From: Aeromonas tecta
GTDB lineage: Bacteria > Pseudomonadota > Gammaproteobacteria > Enterobacterales > Aeromonadaceae
Reading direction: 5' to 3'
DNA: 64,000 bases
Assembly (NCBI RefSeq): GCF_000820185.1
Contig: NZ_CDCA01000046.1
Location: 20,033-84,032 of the forward strand
In this document: in pieces, positions 15,776 through 25,663 of the stretch
How positions within the stretch are numbered: the first letter of the stretch is position 1
Layout: every line of letters starts with the position of its first letter
The notes under the pieces: model-generated
The model's input: the letters and a program-made list of their open reading frames with translations, nothing else
Told to the model about the DNA's origin: nothing
Database searches by the model: none
Program-made: the position numbers and the translations under genes

Positions 15776-17722
15776 ATGGCCTGGATGGAAAAATTGATGA
15801 TGCAGGTGGCACTGGTTGACCAGGTCACCAAGCCCCTTGCTGGTATCAATGCCCAGATGGACAAGGTCAGCAAGGCTGGCCGCCAGGGCTGGAGCAGCAT
15901 GGCCATGGGGGCGACCACCGTCGCCGGCGGCGTCATGGCGATCCAGGGGGCTCTTGGCCCCGCCATCGAAATGGATCGGGCGCTGGCGGAAGTGGCCTCC
16001 CTCGATGTGCAAACGGATGTGCTCGGGGCACTGGGCCGTGAAGCCCTCGCCCTGTCGGTGCAATATGGTGAATCCGCCACAGACATCGTCCGTTCTTCTT
16101 ACGACATCCAGTCAGCAATCGCCGGGCTGGAGGGCAACGAACTGCCCGCCTTTACCCGCGCCTCCACCACCTTGGCCAAGGCCACCAAAGCCGATACCGC
16201 CACCATCACCAACTACATGGGCACCATGTACGGCATCTTCGAGCAGCAGGCCAAGCAGATGGGCAAGGCCAACTGGGTCGAGGATGTGGCCGGCAAGACC
16301 GCGCTGGCGGTGCAGTTGTTCAAGACCACCGGCCAGGGCATGGCCGATGCCTTTGGAGCGATCGGTGCCAACGCCACCGCCGCGGGCGTTTCGATGGATG
16401 AACAGTTCGCCGTGATCGGCCAACTGCAGGCCACCATGAGTGGCGGCGAGGCCGGTACCAAGTTCAAGTCGTTCCTGGCCGGGATCGGTGGTGCCCAGAA
16501 GGCACTCGGCATGCAGTTCACTGACGCGGCAGGAAACATGCTGCCGGTGCTGACCATCCTGGACAAGCTCAAGATGCGTTACGGCGAGACCATGAGCGTG
16601 GCAGAGGGGGACGAGCTCAAGAAGGCCTTCGGCTCGGATGAGGCGGTGGCCATGATCAAGCTCCTGATGACCAACACCAAGGGACTGGCCACCAACATCA
16701 ACGCGCTGGCCAACACCCACGGCATGGGCAAGGCCGAGCAGATGGCCGCCTCCATGACCGACCAGTGGGAGCGGGTGACACAAGGATGGTTCGCCATCCG
16801 AGCGGCCGCCTTCGGAGTGGTACTGCCGGCCATCAATGCGGTGGTCGGCGTCTTTGCCGATGGCGCCAATGATGTGCTGCGTTGGACCCACCTCTTCCCG
16901 AACCTGACCAAGGTGATCAGTTATGCCGCCCTGGCTTTTATCGGTCTGGGTATGGTCACCGGCGCTTGGTTGCTGCTCGTCGGAATGGCTCAGTTGGCCG
17001 TCGTGGGTCTGGGTATCGTATTCGGGGCTCTAGCGTGGCCCATTCTGGCCGTAGCCGCTGCCATTGCCGCTCTGGTGATGTGGTGGGAGCCCATCAAAGC
17101 ATTTTTCAGTGGCCTCATCTCCGCCATGGCCCCAGCTATATCAACCGTATTCGCACCTTGGGCCGCTATTTTGCCGGTGATCTGGGATGGCGTATCCAGT
17201 CTGATCGGCATCATCGCCCAGTGGCTTGGAACAACCAGTCAAGCCTCTGGCGCCTTCACCAACATGATCGCACTCGGGGAGGCTGCAGGAACCATTCTTG
17301 GAACAGTCTTCAAATTGTTGCTGTCGCCTATCTGGGCCGTGGGTAAAGCCATCCAATGGGTACTGGAAAAACTCAACGTATTACCAGGGGTTGACCTGGA
17401 TATCAGCTCTTCAATGCCGGATCTCACCATGCCGACCATGCAGCCTATGACGATACCGGTCATGCCCGGGGTGATGAATGTGCCAGCGCAAGAGCGACAA
17501 CAGGAGACGGTCAACGCGCCCCTCGCCCGCTACCGCCAGCAAGACCAGAGCAAGGTGCCATCCGGTGGCATTGGCCAGCAGCTGATCCAGGCCAACGCGG
17601 CCGCGACCTCTGCCAACCAGAAGCCGGCCAAGTCCCTGCATGTCGGCGAGGTGCACATCACCAACCAGAACCCGATGACCCCGGAGCAGATGGCCGAGAA
17701 CGTCTGGCTGGAGACCAAGTGA
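15776..17722 (+). CDS. Tail tape measure protein
   Basis: The 648-residue product follows the chaperone genes. It starts MAWMEKLMMQVALVDQVTKPLAGINAQMDKVSK, as HP1/P2-type tape measures do, and has a long helical region. Several hydrophobic stretches lie between about residues 380 and 480 (VISYAALAFIGLGMVTGAWLLLVGMAQLAVVGLGIVFGALAWP), which are the membrane-active part. It sets tail length and is ejected with the DNA. It is shorter than P2 T (815), implying a shorter tail. Confidence 0.92.
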   Translation: MAWMEKLMMQVALVDQVTKPLAGINAQMDKVSKAGRQGWSSMAMGATTVAGGVMAIQGALGPAIEMDRALAEVASLDVQTDVLGALGREALALSVQYGESATDIVRSSYDIQSAIAGLEGNELPAFTRASTTLAKATKADTATITNYMGTMYGIFEQQAKQMGKANWVEDVAGKTALAVQLFKTTGQGMADAFGAIGANATAAGVSMDEQFAVIGQLQATMSGGEAGTKFKSFLAGIGGAQKALGMQFTDAAGNMLPVLTILDKLKMRYGETMSVAEGDELKKAFGSDEAVAMIKLLMTNTKGLATNINALANTHGMGKAEQMAASMTDQWERVTQGWFAIRAAAFGVVLPAINAVVGVFADGANDVLRWTHLFPNLTKVISYAALAFIGLGMVTGAWLLLVGMAQLAVVGLGIVFGALAWPILAVAAAIAALVMWWEPIKAFFSGLISAMAPAISTVFAPWAAILPVIWDGVSSLIGIIAQWLGTTSQASGAFTNMIALGEAAGTILGTVFKLLLSPIWAVGKAIQWVLEKLNVLPGVDLDISSSMPDLTMPTMQPMTIPVMPGVMNVPAQERQQETVNAPLARYRQQDQSKVPSGGIGQQLIQANAAATSANQKPAKSLHVGEVHITNQNPMTPEQMAENVWLETK

Positions 17723-18045
17723 TGAATGAACCCAAGTACATCGATCTCCTGGTCGTCAACGGTGCCTGGCAACTCGATGCCGGCGGCCAGCCCCGCTACA
17801 CCCAGGACCGCTACAGCATCGGTCAGGACATCAAGCACCGCATCATGGAGTCGGGGCTCGCCCGCAAGCTCATCGGCGAGCGTAGCCCGACCCTGCGCAG
17901 TGACGTGATGACCGAGATTGAACTGCTGATAGAAGACGACGAGCGGCTGGTGCCTGGCACCATCCTCATCAGTGAAGAGGCCCCCGACCGAGTGCTAGTC
18001 ACCGCTCGCACCTATGAATTCGGCGAACTGAAGGTAACCCTGTGA
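17719..18045 (+). CDS. Baseplate protein, gp25/W-like position (DUF2590-type)
   Basis: The 108-residue product overlaps the tape measure stop (ATGATGA). It contains RYSIGQDIKHRIMESGLARKLIGERSP and the acidic segment EIELLIEDDERLVPGT, as in DUF2590-type HP1 proteins that occupy the gp25/W slot. It is a likely baseplate wedge component. It overlaps the J gene by 4 bp. Confidence 0.75.
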   Translation: MMNEPKYIDLLVVNGAWQLDAGGQPRYTQDRYSIGQDIKHRIMESGLARKLIGERSPTLRSDVMTEIELLIEDDERLVPGTILISEEAPDRVLVTARTYEFGELKVTL

Positions 18046-19229
18046 ACCTGCGCCCGACCGTGGACTTTATGGCCCTGCTGGCCGAGACCGGTGTCCCAAC
18101 CACCGAACAGGCCATGGAGGCCGAACTCAAAAAGGAGGTGGTAGCCGCCGGCTCCCTCATCACCAATGACAGCGACGTGAGCCCGTTCTGGCGGCTGGTG
18201 CGCGGGGTGGTCATCACCCCGGCGCTCTGGCTTATCCGCACCCTCTTGGCTGGCCACGTGCTGCCCAACACCTTCGCGGCCACTGCCACCGATGCCTATC
18301 TCGACCTCAAGGCATGGGACGTGGACTTGACCCGCAAAGCCGACCAGAAAACCCGGGGCCTGGTCAACTTCGTCAAGGCCAACCCGAGCGAGGCCGTCAC
18401 CATCCCGGCCGATATCTGGATCGCCACCGAGCGCATCAACGGCACTATCTACCGACTCAAACCACTGCTGGCGGTGGTGAGTCCTGCAGGCGAAGCCGTG
18501 GCCAAGGTGGTCTGCGAGGCGGAGTTCGCCGGCGCGGCCTGGAATCTGGCGCCGGGTTATTACAACCTGCTCAGTGAACCGGTGACCGGCATCCTGTCGG
18601 CCCGCAACGATGACAAGGAGTGGATCACCACCCAGGGCGCCGATGCCGAGGGCAATGACGCGCTCGGCCTGCGCATCCAGAACCAGTTCTCGGCGGTGGG
18701 TCGCTACCACATAGACGCGATTTACCGCTCCATGTTGGCCAGCGTCGCGGGCATTCGTGCCGATCACATATTCTTCGAGCACGAGGCCCCCCGGGGTCCG
18801 GGCACCGCCAACGCCTACATCCTGCTGGAGGTGGGTGCGACCCCGGCCAGCCTCATCGACCAGCTCAACGACTACGTGGGCCGCCAGGGCAACCATGGCC
18901 ACGGCGATGACCTGTTTGTGATGGCCATGCCAGAGACCCAGCACAGCCTGACGCTGGCGATCTGGCCCCAGCCCAACCTCACCGACGAGCAGAAAACCGC
19001 ACTGAAAGCCGGCGCCGAGAACCTGGTCAAGGCGGCGTTTCGCCAGTCGGCGGACTTTCCGAGCGTTACCCGCACCTGGCCGCGCTCGCGCTTCTCACTC
19101 TCCCAGCTGGCCCGCGAGCTGCACAGCCAGTTCCCCCAGTTGCAGAGCCTCAAGTTTGCGCAAGATGACATCGTGTCGGGGCTGGCCATCCCGCGCCTGA
19201 GCTCGCTGGAGGTGACCCTGCATGACTGA
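18042..19229 (+). CDS. J: Baseplate assembly protein J
   Basis: The 395-residue product starts with GTG overlapping the previous stop. Baseplate J features are visible: VTIPADIWIATERINGTIYRL, the insertion QGADAEGNDALGLRIQNQF, and the conserved HIFFEHEAPRGPGTANAYIL. J forms the baseplate wedge rim that carries the fibres. It overlaps the I gene by 8 bp. Confidence 0.88.
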   Translation: MNLRPTVDFMALLAETGVPTTEQAMEAELKKEVVAAGSLITNDSDVSPFWRLVRGVVITPALWLIRTLLAGHVLPNTFAATATDAYLDLKAWDVDLTRKADQKTRGLVNFVKANPSEAVTIPADIWIATERINGTIYRLKPLLAVVSPAGEAVAKVVCEAEFAGAAWNLAPGYYNLLSEPVTGILSARNDDKEWITTQGADAEGNDALGLRIQNQFSAVGRYHIDAIYRSMLASVAGIRADHIFFEHEAPRGPGTANAYILLEVGATPASLIDQLNDYVGRQGNHGHGDDLFVMAMPETQHSLTLAIWPQPNLTDEQKTALKAGAENLVKAAFRQSADFPSVTRTWPRSRFSLSQLARELHSQFPQLQSLKFAQDDIVSGLAIPRLSSLEVTLHD

Positions 19230-19824
19230 CCCGACTCCGCTTGAACACAACCTACAGGCGCCGGTGCTACCCGATGCCAGCGCCCCCTGGTGGGAAGACG
19301 GCTACACCATCAGCCCGGCCCACGCCGAGCCCGAGTTTCTGGCCAAGGGGATCAACACCTTCTGGCAACGGCTCAAGGGCTGGCTGCTGCAGCCACTGGC
19401 CCAGCAAGACCCGCTGACCTGCTCGGAGTCCCTGCTGGCGCTGCTGGCCTGGGAGCGCGACATCACCCGCTTCAATGGCGAGCCGCTTGACCTCTTTCGC
19501 AAGCGGGTCAGGTTCGCCTTTGTAAACGCGAGGGACGCCGGCGAGGTTGCCGGCTTTAAACGCATCTTCGAGCGCCTTGGCATCGGCTGGTGTGACATCC
19601 ACGAACGCCAGGCTGGCGCCCCCTGGGACGTCATCACCATCGAGGTGACCGACGGCGCCATCGCGACCAACCAGAAACTGATGGAAACCCTAATCCAACA
19701 CTATGGCCGCACCTGCCGCCGCTATCGCTTCCAGGTGGTTTATCCGGTCACCTGCACCTTGCACACCGGCCGTATCGACATGAGCCAGCAGGTGTTCGGC
19801 GCATCACTCAAGAGGAACGCATGA
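19222..19824 (+). CDS. I: Tail protein I (P2 I-like)
   Basis: The 200-residue product contains TCSESLLALLAWERDITRFNGEP and RKRVRFAFVNARDAGEVAGFKRIFERLGI, the signature of the P2 I tail family. It links J to the fibres. It overlaps the fibre gene by 4 bp (ATGA). Confidence 0.88.
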   Translation: MTDPTPLEHNLQAPVLPDASAPWWEDGYTISPAHAEPEFLAKGINTFWQRLKGWLLQPLAQQDPLTCSESLLALLAWERDITRFNGEPLDLFRKRVRFAFVNARDAGEVAGFKRIFERLGIGWCDIHERQAGAPWDVITIEVTDGAIATNQKLMETLIQHYGRTCRRYRFQVVYPVTCTLHTGRIDMSQQVFGASLKRNA

Positions 19825-22127
19825 GCCAGATCATTACCAACGCCTTCTCCCGCTACTGGCAGGAGTGCCTAGCAACTCAAGTGCCAGTGGTACTCGATGA
19901 GTTCGTGCTGGCCAACGTGCCGGATCTCGATCCCGATGCCGCCATCAACCCGGACAGCGGCCTGCCGCCGGCGGGCCAGATTGTGCACCGCCACGCGGTG
20001 GACCAGCGTGGGCGCATCAACAATGATGCAGTGGCCTACACCATCGTGATGGACACCACGGTTGGCGATTTCAGCTTTAACGCCATGTACCTCATCAACA
20101 AGACCACCGGCGTGGTGGGGATGATTGTGCACAAGGGACTGGAAACCAAACTCAAGACCAATGAGGCGACCGGCCAGACCGGCAATTCCTTAGTGAAATC
20201 CATGCTGATGGAGTACGACCGGGCCAGCGAGGCCACTGTCACCCAGGTGGATGCCAGCACCTGGCAGATTGACTATGCCGCCCGCCTTCGCGGGATGGAC
20301 GATGACCTGCGCCTGCAGGCGCTGCAGTTCTTCGGGCCGGCCACCTTCTACGGTAACGGCTTTAACTTGGTCAACGAATCTGGGGTTTACAAGGTGCAGC
20401 CCGGGGTGGCCTATGTGGGTGGCCTGCGGGCAGAGCTTAACGAGATCAAGAAGGTGACCCCGGGCGCCAAGCCGGTGGGGCTCTGGCTCGACATCTACCG
20501 GGCGGGCTCCTTGCTTGATGCCTGGGTGAATCACTTCAGCCTGACCCTGAGCGTGCCGGACATGGTCGATTACCTCGACAGCAACGGGCACATGCACCAC
20601 GTCGCCAAGGTGGCCATCATCAATGCAGACGGCAGCGTCACTGACGTGCGCCGCAAGCGCACCATCGAGCTGACCGGGGATGTAGCCGGCAAGGGCATCC
20701 TGGAAGACGCCCAGGGTGTCTGCATCGCGGTGGAGATCAAAGACGGCAGTCACCGCCACCAGTGGGGCGAGATCGACAAGGTGCCAGCCACCGCCAGCCG
20801 CTGGCCAACCTATAGCGAGGTGACGGACAAACCCACTTTGGAGCAAATGGGAGGATACCCGAAGACCGGCGGCCCCCTGGACGGGGGAGTCGACGCAAAA
20901 GACACCATCTACGCCAGAGCTGGGCTGATAGCCCGTTCGCGAGGTGGCAGTAATGGCGGCACCTGGCTTGGTCTTGAAGCCCCGGAAGATGCCGACCCGT
21001 ACATCAGCGCCAAGGTTAATGCCGAAAATGCCCCATCAAAGGTCATCGGTATTGGCAGAAGTGAGATCACCTTCTACAAGCGCTTTACTACGAACAGCAT
21101 GCGGATTTCGGACAATGCCGGCCTCAAATTTAGCCCCAATGCTGACCTTTCCGGGGTGAGCTGGGGCTTAGGGATGGACTCATCAAATGGCTACTACGGT
21201 TTTCATCGCTACCTTGACGGAACGTGGAAAGATGCGCCGATGCAGTTCCCTGCAAGTGGTGGCGTGACCGTCAGCGGCCCCATGGTCGTGGCCAAGGGCT
21301 ACGCAAGGATTGAGTCATCCAGTCACAACATCCTTGAACTGAGTCAGCCTGACCATTCGTCCTCATTGATTTACAAACCGGTGAATCAGCAATCTATCCG
21401 CTTCGCTCGTGGCAATGGCTCAGCTGGAGATATACATGGCTACGGTGAAGTGGATGGCGATGGCTTCCGTACGCTGTCAGGTCGATTCCGTGCTAACTAT
21501 CAAGCTGCCAACCGTGCCTGGACAGCGATGGGGCAGTGCCCATTTTGGCTTGAACCTCAACCTGTTGGGGGAAATGGCACGCTGCACGGCCTTATGGGTA
21601 CTCAATTTGTTTACCCCGGATACTGGGCCGTTGAGATGTATCACGGAGTTTTCAACAACGACACCAACGCGGGCAACCTTGCCCATGTGTTTGTCGGCAC
21701 GGATGGGGGGAACTTCACCAAAATCTGGCAGCTTTCCAATGCCGGCCAATTGCTCTCTCCAGGTGGTTGGAGAATAGAACCCAATGGCGATCTGTTTAGC
21801 CCCCGACTCGGTGGCACTAATGTGGTTGATTGGGTGGTTGGCAACTTCGCAGGCAAGAATGCCGCCAGCGGCAACGCCGATATCGTCGCAGGTGGCTGGG
21901 GGCAAGTCGGTACCTATATGTTTGCCGCACTGGTTAACGGCGTGGGCCAGCCCGGGCTCAGTGGCGTGATTGCCGGCGGTTATCTACGCCCATCGGGTGG
22001 TGGCGAATGGAGTTATGACAACGGGATTGCCTTACCTGGAACATGGAAGCAGCTCGGCAGCCTTCTCAACATGAACGGGGATGATCGGTGGGATGACCGC
22101 TCGACTCTCTTTATCCGCATCGCGTAA
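19821..22127 (+). CDS. Tail fibre protein
   Basis: The 768-residue product has a conserved baseplate-attachment N-terminus (about residues 1-330, with DUF3751-like sequence such as GQIVHRHAVDQRGRINNDAVAYTIVMDT). A Gly/Ser/Asn-rich shaft and receptor-binding C-terminus follow. From about base 20880 onward the sequence is less GC-rich and less codon-biased than the rest of the gene, as expected for a swapped host-range domain. It is the main determinant of host recognition. Confidence 0.88.
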   Translation: MSQIITNAFSRYWQECLATQVPVVLDEFVLANVPDLDPDAAINPDSGLPPAGQIVHRHAVDQRGRINNDAVAYTIVMDTTVGDFSFNAMYLINKTTGVVGMIVHKGLETKLKTNEATGQTGNSLVKSMLMEYDRASEATVTQVDASTWQIDYAARLRGMDDDLRLQALQFFGPATFYGNGFNLVNESGVYKVQPGVAYVGGLRAELNEIKKVTPGAKPVGLWLDIYRAGSLLDAWVNHFSLTLSVPDMVDYLDSNGHMHHVAKVAIINADGSVTDVRRKRTIELTGDVAGKGILEDAQGVCIAVEIKDGSHRHQWGEIDKVPATASRWPTYSEVTDKPTLEQMGGYPKTGGPLDGGVDAKDTIYARAGLIARSRGGSNGGTWLGLEAPEDADPYISAKVNAENAPSKVIGIGRSEITFYKRFTTNSMRISDNAGLKFSPNADLSGVSWGLGMDSSNGYYGFHRYLDGTWKDAPMQFPASGGVTVSGPMVVAKGYARIESSSHNILELSQPDHSSSLIYKPVNQQSIRFARGNGSAGDIHGYGEVDGDGFRTLSGRFRANYQAANRAWTAMGQCPFWLEPQPVGGNGTLHGLMGTQFVYPGYWAVEMYHGVFNNDTNAGNLAHVFVGTDGGNFTKIWQLSNAGQLLSPGGWRIEPNGDLFSPRLGGTNVVDWVVGNFAGKNAASGNADIVAGGWGQVGTYMFAALVNGVGQPGLSGVIAGGYLRPSGGGEWSYDNGIALPGTWKQLGSLLNMNGDDRWDDRSTLFIRIA

Positions 22128-22140
22128 CACGGTCACTACC

Positions 22141-22566
22141 ATGGAACAGATTCAAATCATCAGTGCATTGCACCCTCGCCACATGTCGGATGACACCACC
22201 TCGATCACGTTGGATGTATTGTTTTCCCACCTCCCCGCCCCCGTGCAGTTCACTGCACGAAAAGATGACCCAGAGGCTCATGGGCGCGAGCTCTACAGCC
22301 GGGCGGTATTTGGTGAGTTTGGCGATATCGAGGTGCTAACACCTCCCCCGCTAACCGAGGCCGAGCAGCAAACCCGCCTGAATGCGTTACTCAAGCAAGC
22401 TGCCACCGCCATGGCACCGCTGGAGGATGCCGACAAGCTGGGCATCATCAGCGAGCCAGAGCGCGAACAACTCACCGCCTGGCAGCGCTACCGGGTCGCC
22501 CTCTACCGCTTACCGCAAAGCGAAGGCTGGCCCGCAGAGGTCACTTGGCCAGAGGCGCCGCAATGA
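22141..22566 (+). CDS. Tail fibre assembly chaperone
   Basis: The 141-residue product from ATG 22141 lies directly after the fibre gene. The C-terminal part, LTEAEQQTRLNALLKQAATAMAPLEDADKLGIISE followed by LTAWQRYRVALYRLP, is diagnostic of Tfa-type chaperones, which help the fibre trimerise. An upstream ATG at 22081 would overlap the fibre gene. The stop overlaps the next start. Confidence 0.88.
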   Translation: MEQIQIISALHPRHMSDDTTSITLDVLFSHLPAPVQFTARKDDPEAHGRELYSRAVFGEFGDIEVLTPPPLTEAEQQTRLNALLKQAATAMAPLEDADKLGIISEPEREQLTAWQRYRVALYRLPQSEGWPAEVTWPEAPQ

Positions 22567-23444
22567 GTTGGACACGAGGCCAGCTGGCCTGGCCCGCCAG
22601 TGTCGCCAGCCTGCACTCCCACGCCCAGGGCGTGCTAGGCCAGCTCCCGGCCACCCAAGATAGCGCCATCGCGCGCCTGCAGGAGCTTACCGGGCGGGCC
22701 CAGTACCGGACCCACCCGCTCAGCGAGCAGGCCGCCACCCTGGCGGGTCTGCGCGCCGAGCTCGACCAGTTGCTGGTCACTGGCCGCTGCCTCACCGTCA
22801 CCCCCTACCTGCACGGGGTCGGCCAACAGCAGGGCCAGCAGTTCAGCCTAGCTGCCCCCAATGCAGTGGCCACCCTGGCCGCCAAACTGCAAGACGGGGC
22901 AGACCCCCTTCTGCCCAGCGGCCAACTGCATGCCCTCGCCTGGCTGGTCACCGGCAATAGCGCCGAGGACTTGGCCAAGCAGCTGGCTATCCTCTGCGCC
23001 CTGCTGCCGTTGCCGGAGTGGTGCGCCACCCTGCGCCGCCTCACCGCCAACAACGACACCATGAGCCAGCCCACCGCGGCCAAGGTGCCGCGCTGGCGCG
23101 CCGATGAGCCATTGACCTGGGCACCGCTGCGCCCTACCCGCCTGGCTCTGGGGGCAGAGCTAGCCCAGTTAGAGAGCCTGGCCCGGGACAGCCAGACCCC
23201 GATTGCCAAGCTGCAGGGGCTGGCGAAGCGCCGTGCCAACCGCCTGGTCACTCTCGCCGAGGCGCAGGCCAAGCTGGGCACCCTCTCCGGCACGCTCTGG
23301 CACTGGCAAGGGCAGGGGGATACGGCCAGCCTTGCCGCCCAACTCGGGCAAAGCTCCCCACCAGACCACAGTCAGAGCATGACGGTCGGTGCCCTGCTGC
23401 TCTCCCCGTCCCCGCTCACCTTCTGGCAGGAGTTAACCCCATGA
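22563..23444 (+). CDS. Phage protein of unknown function (HP1-type late module)
   Basis: The 293-residue product is rich in Leu, Ala, Gln and Pro. It has no membrane segment, and the helical C-terminal half includes RRANRLVTLAEAQAKLGTLSG. ATG 22563 overlaps the Tfa stop, and its own stop overlaps the next gene, so it is part of the late operon. HP1-group phages have a gene in this place; I know no function for it. It may be a tail or baseplate component. Confidence 0.7.
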   Translation: MSWTRGQLAWPASVASLHSHAQGVLGQLPATQDSAIARLQELTGRAQYRTHPLSEQAATLAGLRAELDQLLVTGRCLTVTPYLHGVGQQQGQQFSLAAPNAVATLAAKLQDGADPLLPSGQLHALAWLVTGNSAEDLAKQLAILCALLPLPEWCATLRRLTANNDTMSQPTAAKVPRWRADEPLTWAPLRPTRLALGAELAQLESLARDSQTPIAKLQGLAKRRANRLVTLAEAQAKLGTLSGTLWHWQGQGDTASLAAQLGQSSPPDHSQSMTVGALLLSPSPLTFWQELTP

Positions 23445-23989
23445 GCCAAGCCATGCTGACCCTCGATGGCGAGCCCATCATCATGAAGTCGATGCGGGTG
23501 TCCGCATCGATGCAGTTTCAGGACAAGGACCAGAGCGGCCAGACCAGCTCAACCAGCAGCGCCGAACAGGGCGCCAAGGGCAAGGAGCTCGACATCTCCG
23601 GCCTCATTCCGTTCAAGGATGAGCGCATGCTGAGCCGGCTGTTTGAGCTGGCCGATGCCAAGGGCAATGGCGGAAAGCGTCACGTCTACCGGGTCGGCTC
23701 GCTGTTGGCCAAGTCGGTGAAGGTGCGCCAGGCCAAGTTTGCCGGGCGCATCACCGCCAGCGAACAGGAGGGGCTGCTGGCCTGGCAGGTGCAGTTCACC
23801 TTGAAGGAGTTCAACTCGGTACCGGAGAAGCGCGAACAACGCTTGCCGAAGAAAGCCCCCACCGTCGGCCAGGGTACCGCCAACACCAGCGCCGCCAAGC
23901 CTGGCACCAAAGGGACTGGTGACGACGAGCAAGACCTCAGCAGCTTCGAGCGCTATGTGCTCAAACCGATGGATGACATGCTGGCATGA
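23441..23989 (+). CDS. Phage late protein, possible tail/baseplate hub component
   Basis: The 182-residue product has a conserved-looking core (MLTLDGEPIIMKSMRVSASMQFQDKDQSGQ ... GKELDISGLIPFKDERMLSRLFELAD) and a charged, Lys/Thr-rich linker near its end. It overlaps both neighbours by 4 bp and precedes the spike gene. P2-type phages carry U here; similarity to U is not obvious by eye, so the role is inferred from position. Confidence 0.65.
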   Translation: MSQAMLTLDGEPIIMKSMRVSASMQFQDKDQSGQTSSTSSAEQGAKGKELDISGLIPFKDERMLSRLFELADAKGNGGKRHVYRVGSLLAKSVKVRQAKFAGRITASEQEGLLAWQVQFTLKEFNSVPEKREQRLPKKAPTVGQGTANTSAAKPGTKGTGDDEQDLSSFERYVLKPMDDMLA

Positions 23990-25599
23990 AACTCTCCACG
24001 TCACTGACCCTCGCCGGCCAGCCTGTGCACCTAGTCGACCATGACCTTGTGCTGGACATCAACGCCGGCGGCCGCGCCGCCCTGACCATTGAAGGAACGG
24101 CCAGCAAGGGGCAGACCTTCACCCTGGACACCGGCTATAACGGTGACCTGCGCCGCTGGTTCACCGGTTACGTGTACGACGTGCAGCCTGCCGCCAATGG
24201 CGCCAGCAAGCTGCTGTGCCGCGAGCTGGCCGGTGCCCTGGGCTCCCGGCTGCCGGTCAGCCAGCAACACGCCACCCTGCGCGGCCTGCTGGCCTGGCTG
24301 ACCGACCAAACTGGGCTGACCTTCCTGCTGCCCCAGGGCAGCGACTACACCGACCGGCCGATCCCGAACTTCACCAGCGCCGGCACAGGTTATCAGCTGC
24401 TCGACAACGCTGGCCGCGCCTTTGAGGTGCCCGACTTTGTCTGGTACCAGCAACCCAATGGCGCCATCTTTGTGGGCAGCCATGCCGACAGCCGCTGGCA
24501 TGGCAAGGAGGTGACACTTGATTCCGCCTGGTCAGGCCGCCAAGCGGGCGACACCCTGACCCTGTCGCCGGTCCCGTCCATCCGACCCGGCACCATCATC
24601 AACGGCAAGCGGGTGATGCGGGTGCGGCTCAAGGGTGAAGAAATGACCCTGACCACGGCCACCCCTGGCAAGGTCACCAAGTCACCGGAACGGCGCAAGA
24701 TAGAGGGGGTGTTCCCGGAGCTCGCCGACAAGATGCACCTACCCAAGTTCGGGCGGGTCGAGGCCATCAGCGATCAGGCCAGCGCTGGCCAGCTCAATGA
24801 CCCCTTTCGCCCCCGCTATGCGGTGGACGTGCAACTGCTGGGTGAGGATGGCCAACCGGACAAGGCAACCCCGCTTTATCGGGCCGTGCCGCTACCGGTG
24901 CAGTTCGGCGGGCAGGAGCAAGGGCTGCTGCAGTTCCCCCTCGAGGGGACGCTGATTGAGCTGGGGTTTGCCTTTGGGCGGGCCGACCGGCCCTTTATCC
25001 GTACCGTGCTCGGCAGCAGCTGGTCCTTGCCAGACATCGCCCCGGGTGAGCAGTTGCAGCAGCAACGGGCCGAGGTGTTCCACCGCACCGATACCGTGGG
25101 CAACCTGCGCCGCCATACCGACCGGCGCCTGCATGACCGAGCCCTGCAGATGCACCACCAGAGTGACGACTACCTGGGGGAACATGGCCAGCATCGGCTG
25201 CAGGTGGCTCAGCACAGTATCGAGGAGGTGGGCGGGCTCAAGCTCATCGAAGCGCTGGGGGCCATCGAGCTGCTGGCCGGCGACGATCTCACTCTGGCGA
25301 GTCTGGGTAATATGAGCCAGACCACGGCGGGGGATCTGGTCGAGGTGGTGGGACAACTGCGCCGAGCTGTTGCCGGCGAGCTGCAGCACCTGGAGGCACC
25401 CCGTTCATGGATGGGGAGCGAGGGTGTGAACATCTTCCGACTGCTGCTGCAGCTGATGAACGTGGTGGAGCTGCTGGCCGCGGCCACTGCCAGCCACACC
25501 CACAGCGGCGGGCCAGTACCTGGTAACAACGAGGCCATGACGGGACATGGCCAACAGGCCAAGCAGTTGGCAGACCAGCTATCCCCCATCATCGAGTAA
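23986..25599 (+). CDS. Baseplate hub and central spike (gpD/gpV-like fusion)
   Basis: The 537-residue product appears to combine two P2 roles. The N-terminal 230 residues resemble late-gene-D/hub proteins (LRGLLAWLTDQTGLTFLLPQ ... AFEVPDFVWYQQPNGAIFVG). The middle has an OB-like segment (FGRVEAISDQASAG ... PLPVQFGGQEQGLLQFPLEGTLIELGFAFG). The C-terminal region is a repetitive beta-helix-type spike ending in ATASHTHSGGPVPG, whose HTH can bind iron at the spike tip. It is the last late gene, ahead of a strong terminator. Confidence 0.8.
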   Translation: MKLSTSLTLAGQPVHLVDHDLVLDINAGGRAALTIEGTASKGQTFTLDTGYNGDLRRWFTGYVYDVQPAANGASKLLCRELAGALGSRLPVSQQHATLRGLLAWLTDQTGLTFLLPQGSDYTDRPIPNFTSAGTGYQLLDNAGRAFEVPDFVWYQQPNGAIFVGSHADSRWHGKEVTLDSAWSGRQAGDTLTLSPVPSIRPGTIINGKRVMRVRLKGEEMTLTTATPGKVTKSPERRKIEGVFPELADKMHLPKFGRVEAISDQASAGQLNDPFRPRYAVDVQLLGEDGQPDKATPLYRAVPLPVQFGGQEQGLLQFPLEGTLIELGFAFGRADRPFIRTVLGSSWSLPDIAPGEQLQQQRAEVFHRTDTVGNLRRHTDRRLHDRALQMHHQSDDYLGEHGQHRLQVAQHSIEEVGGLKLIEALGAIELLAGDDLTLASLGNMSQTTAGDLVEVVGQLRRAVAGELQHLEAPRSWMGSEGVNIFRLLLQLMNVVELLAAATASHTHSGGPVPGNNEAMTGHGQQAKQLADQLSPIIE

Positions 25600-25609
25600 G
25601 TCACCAAGC

Positions 25610-25640
25610 GAAGAAGGCCCCACACCGTGGGGCCTTCTTC
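25610..25640 (+). terminator. Intrinsic terminator of the phage late operon
   Basis: Perfect 13-bp arms (GAAGAAGGCCCCA and complement) with a 5-nt loop CACCG. The hairpin begins 11 bp after the stop of the spike gene, so it ends the long rightward late transcript. Confidence 0.9.
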
Positions 25641-25663
25641 TATCTGCCTGACAGCGCCTGAGC

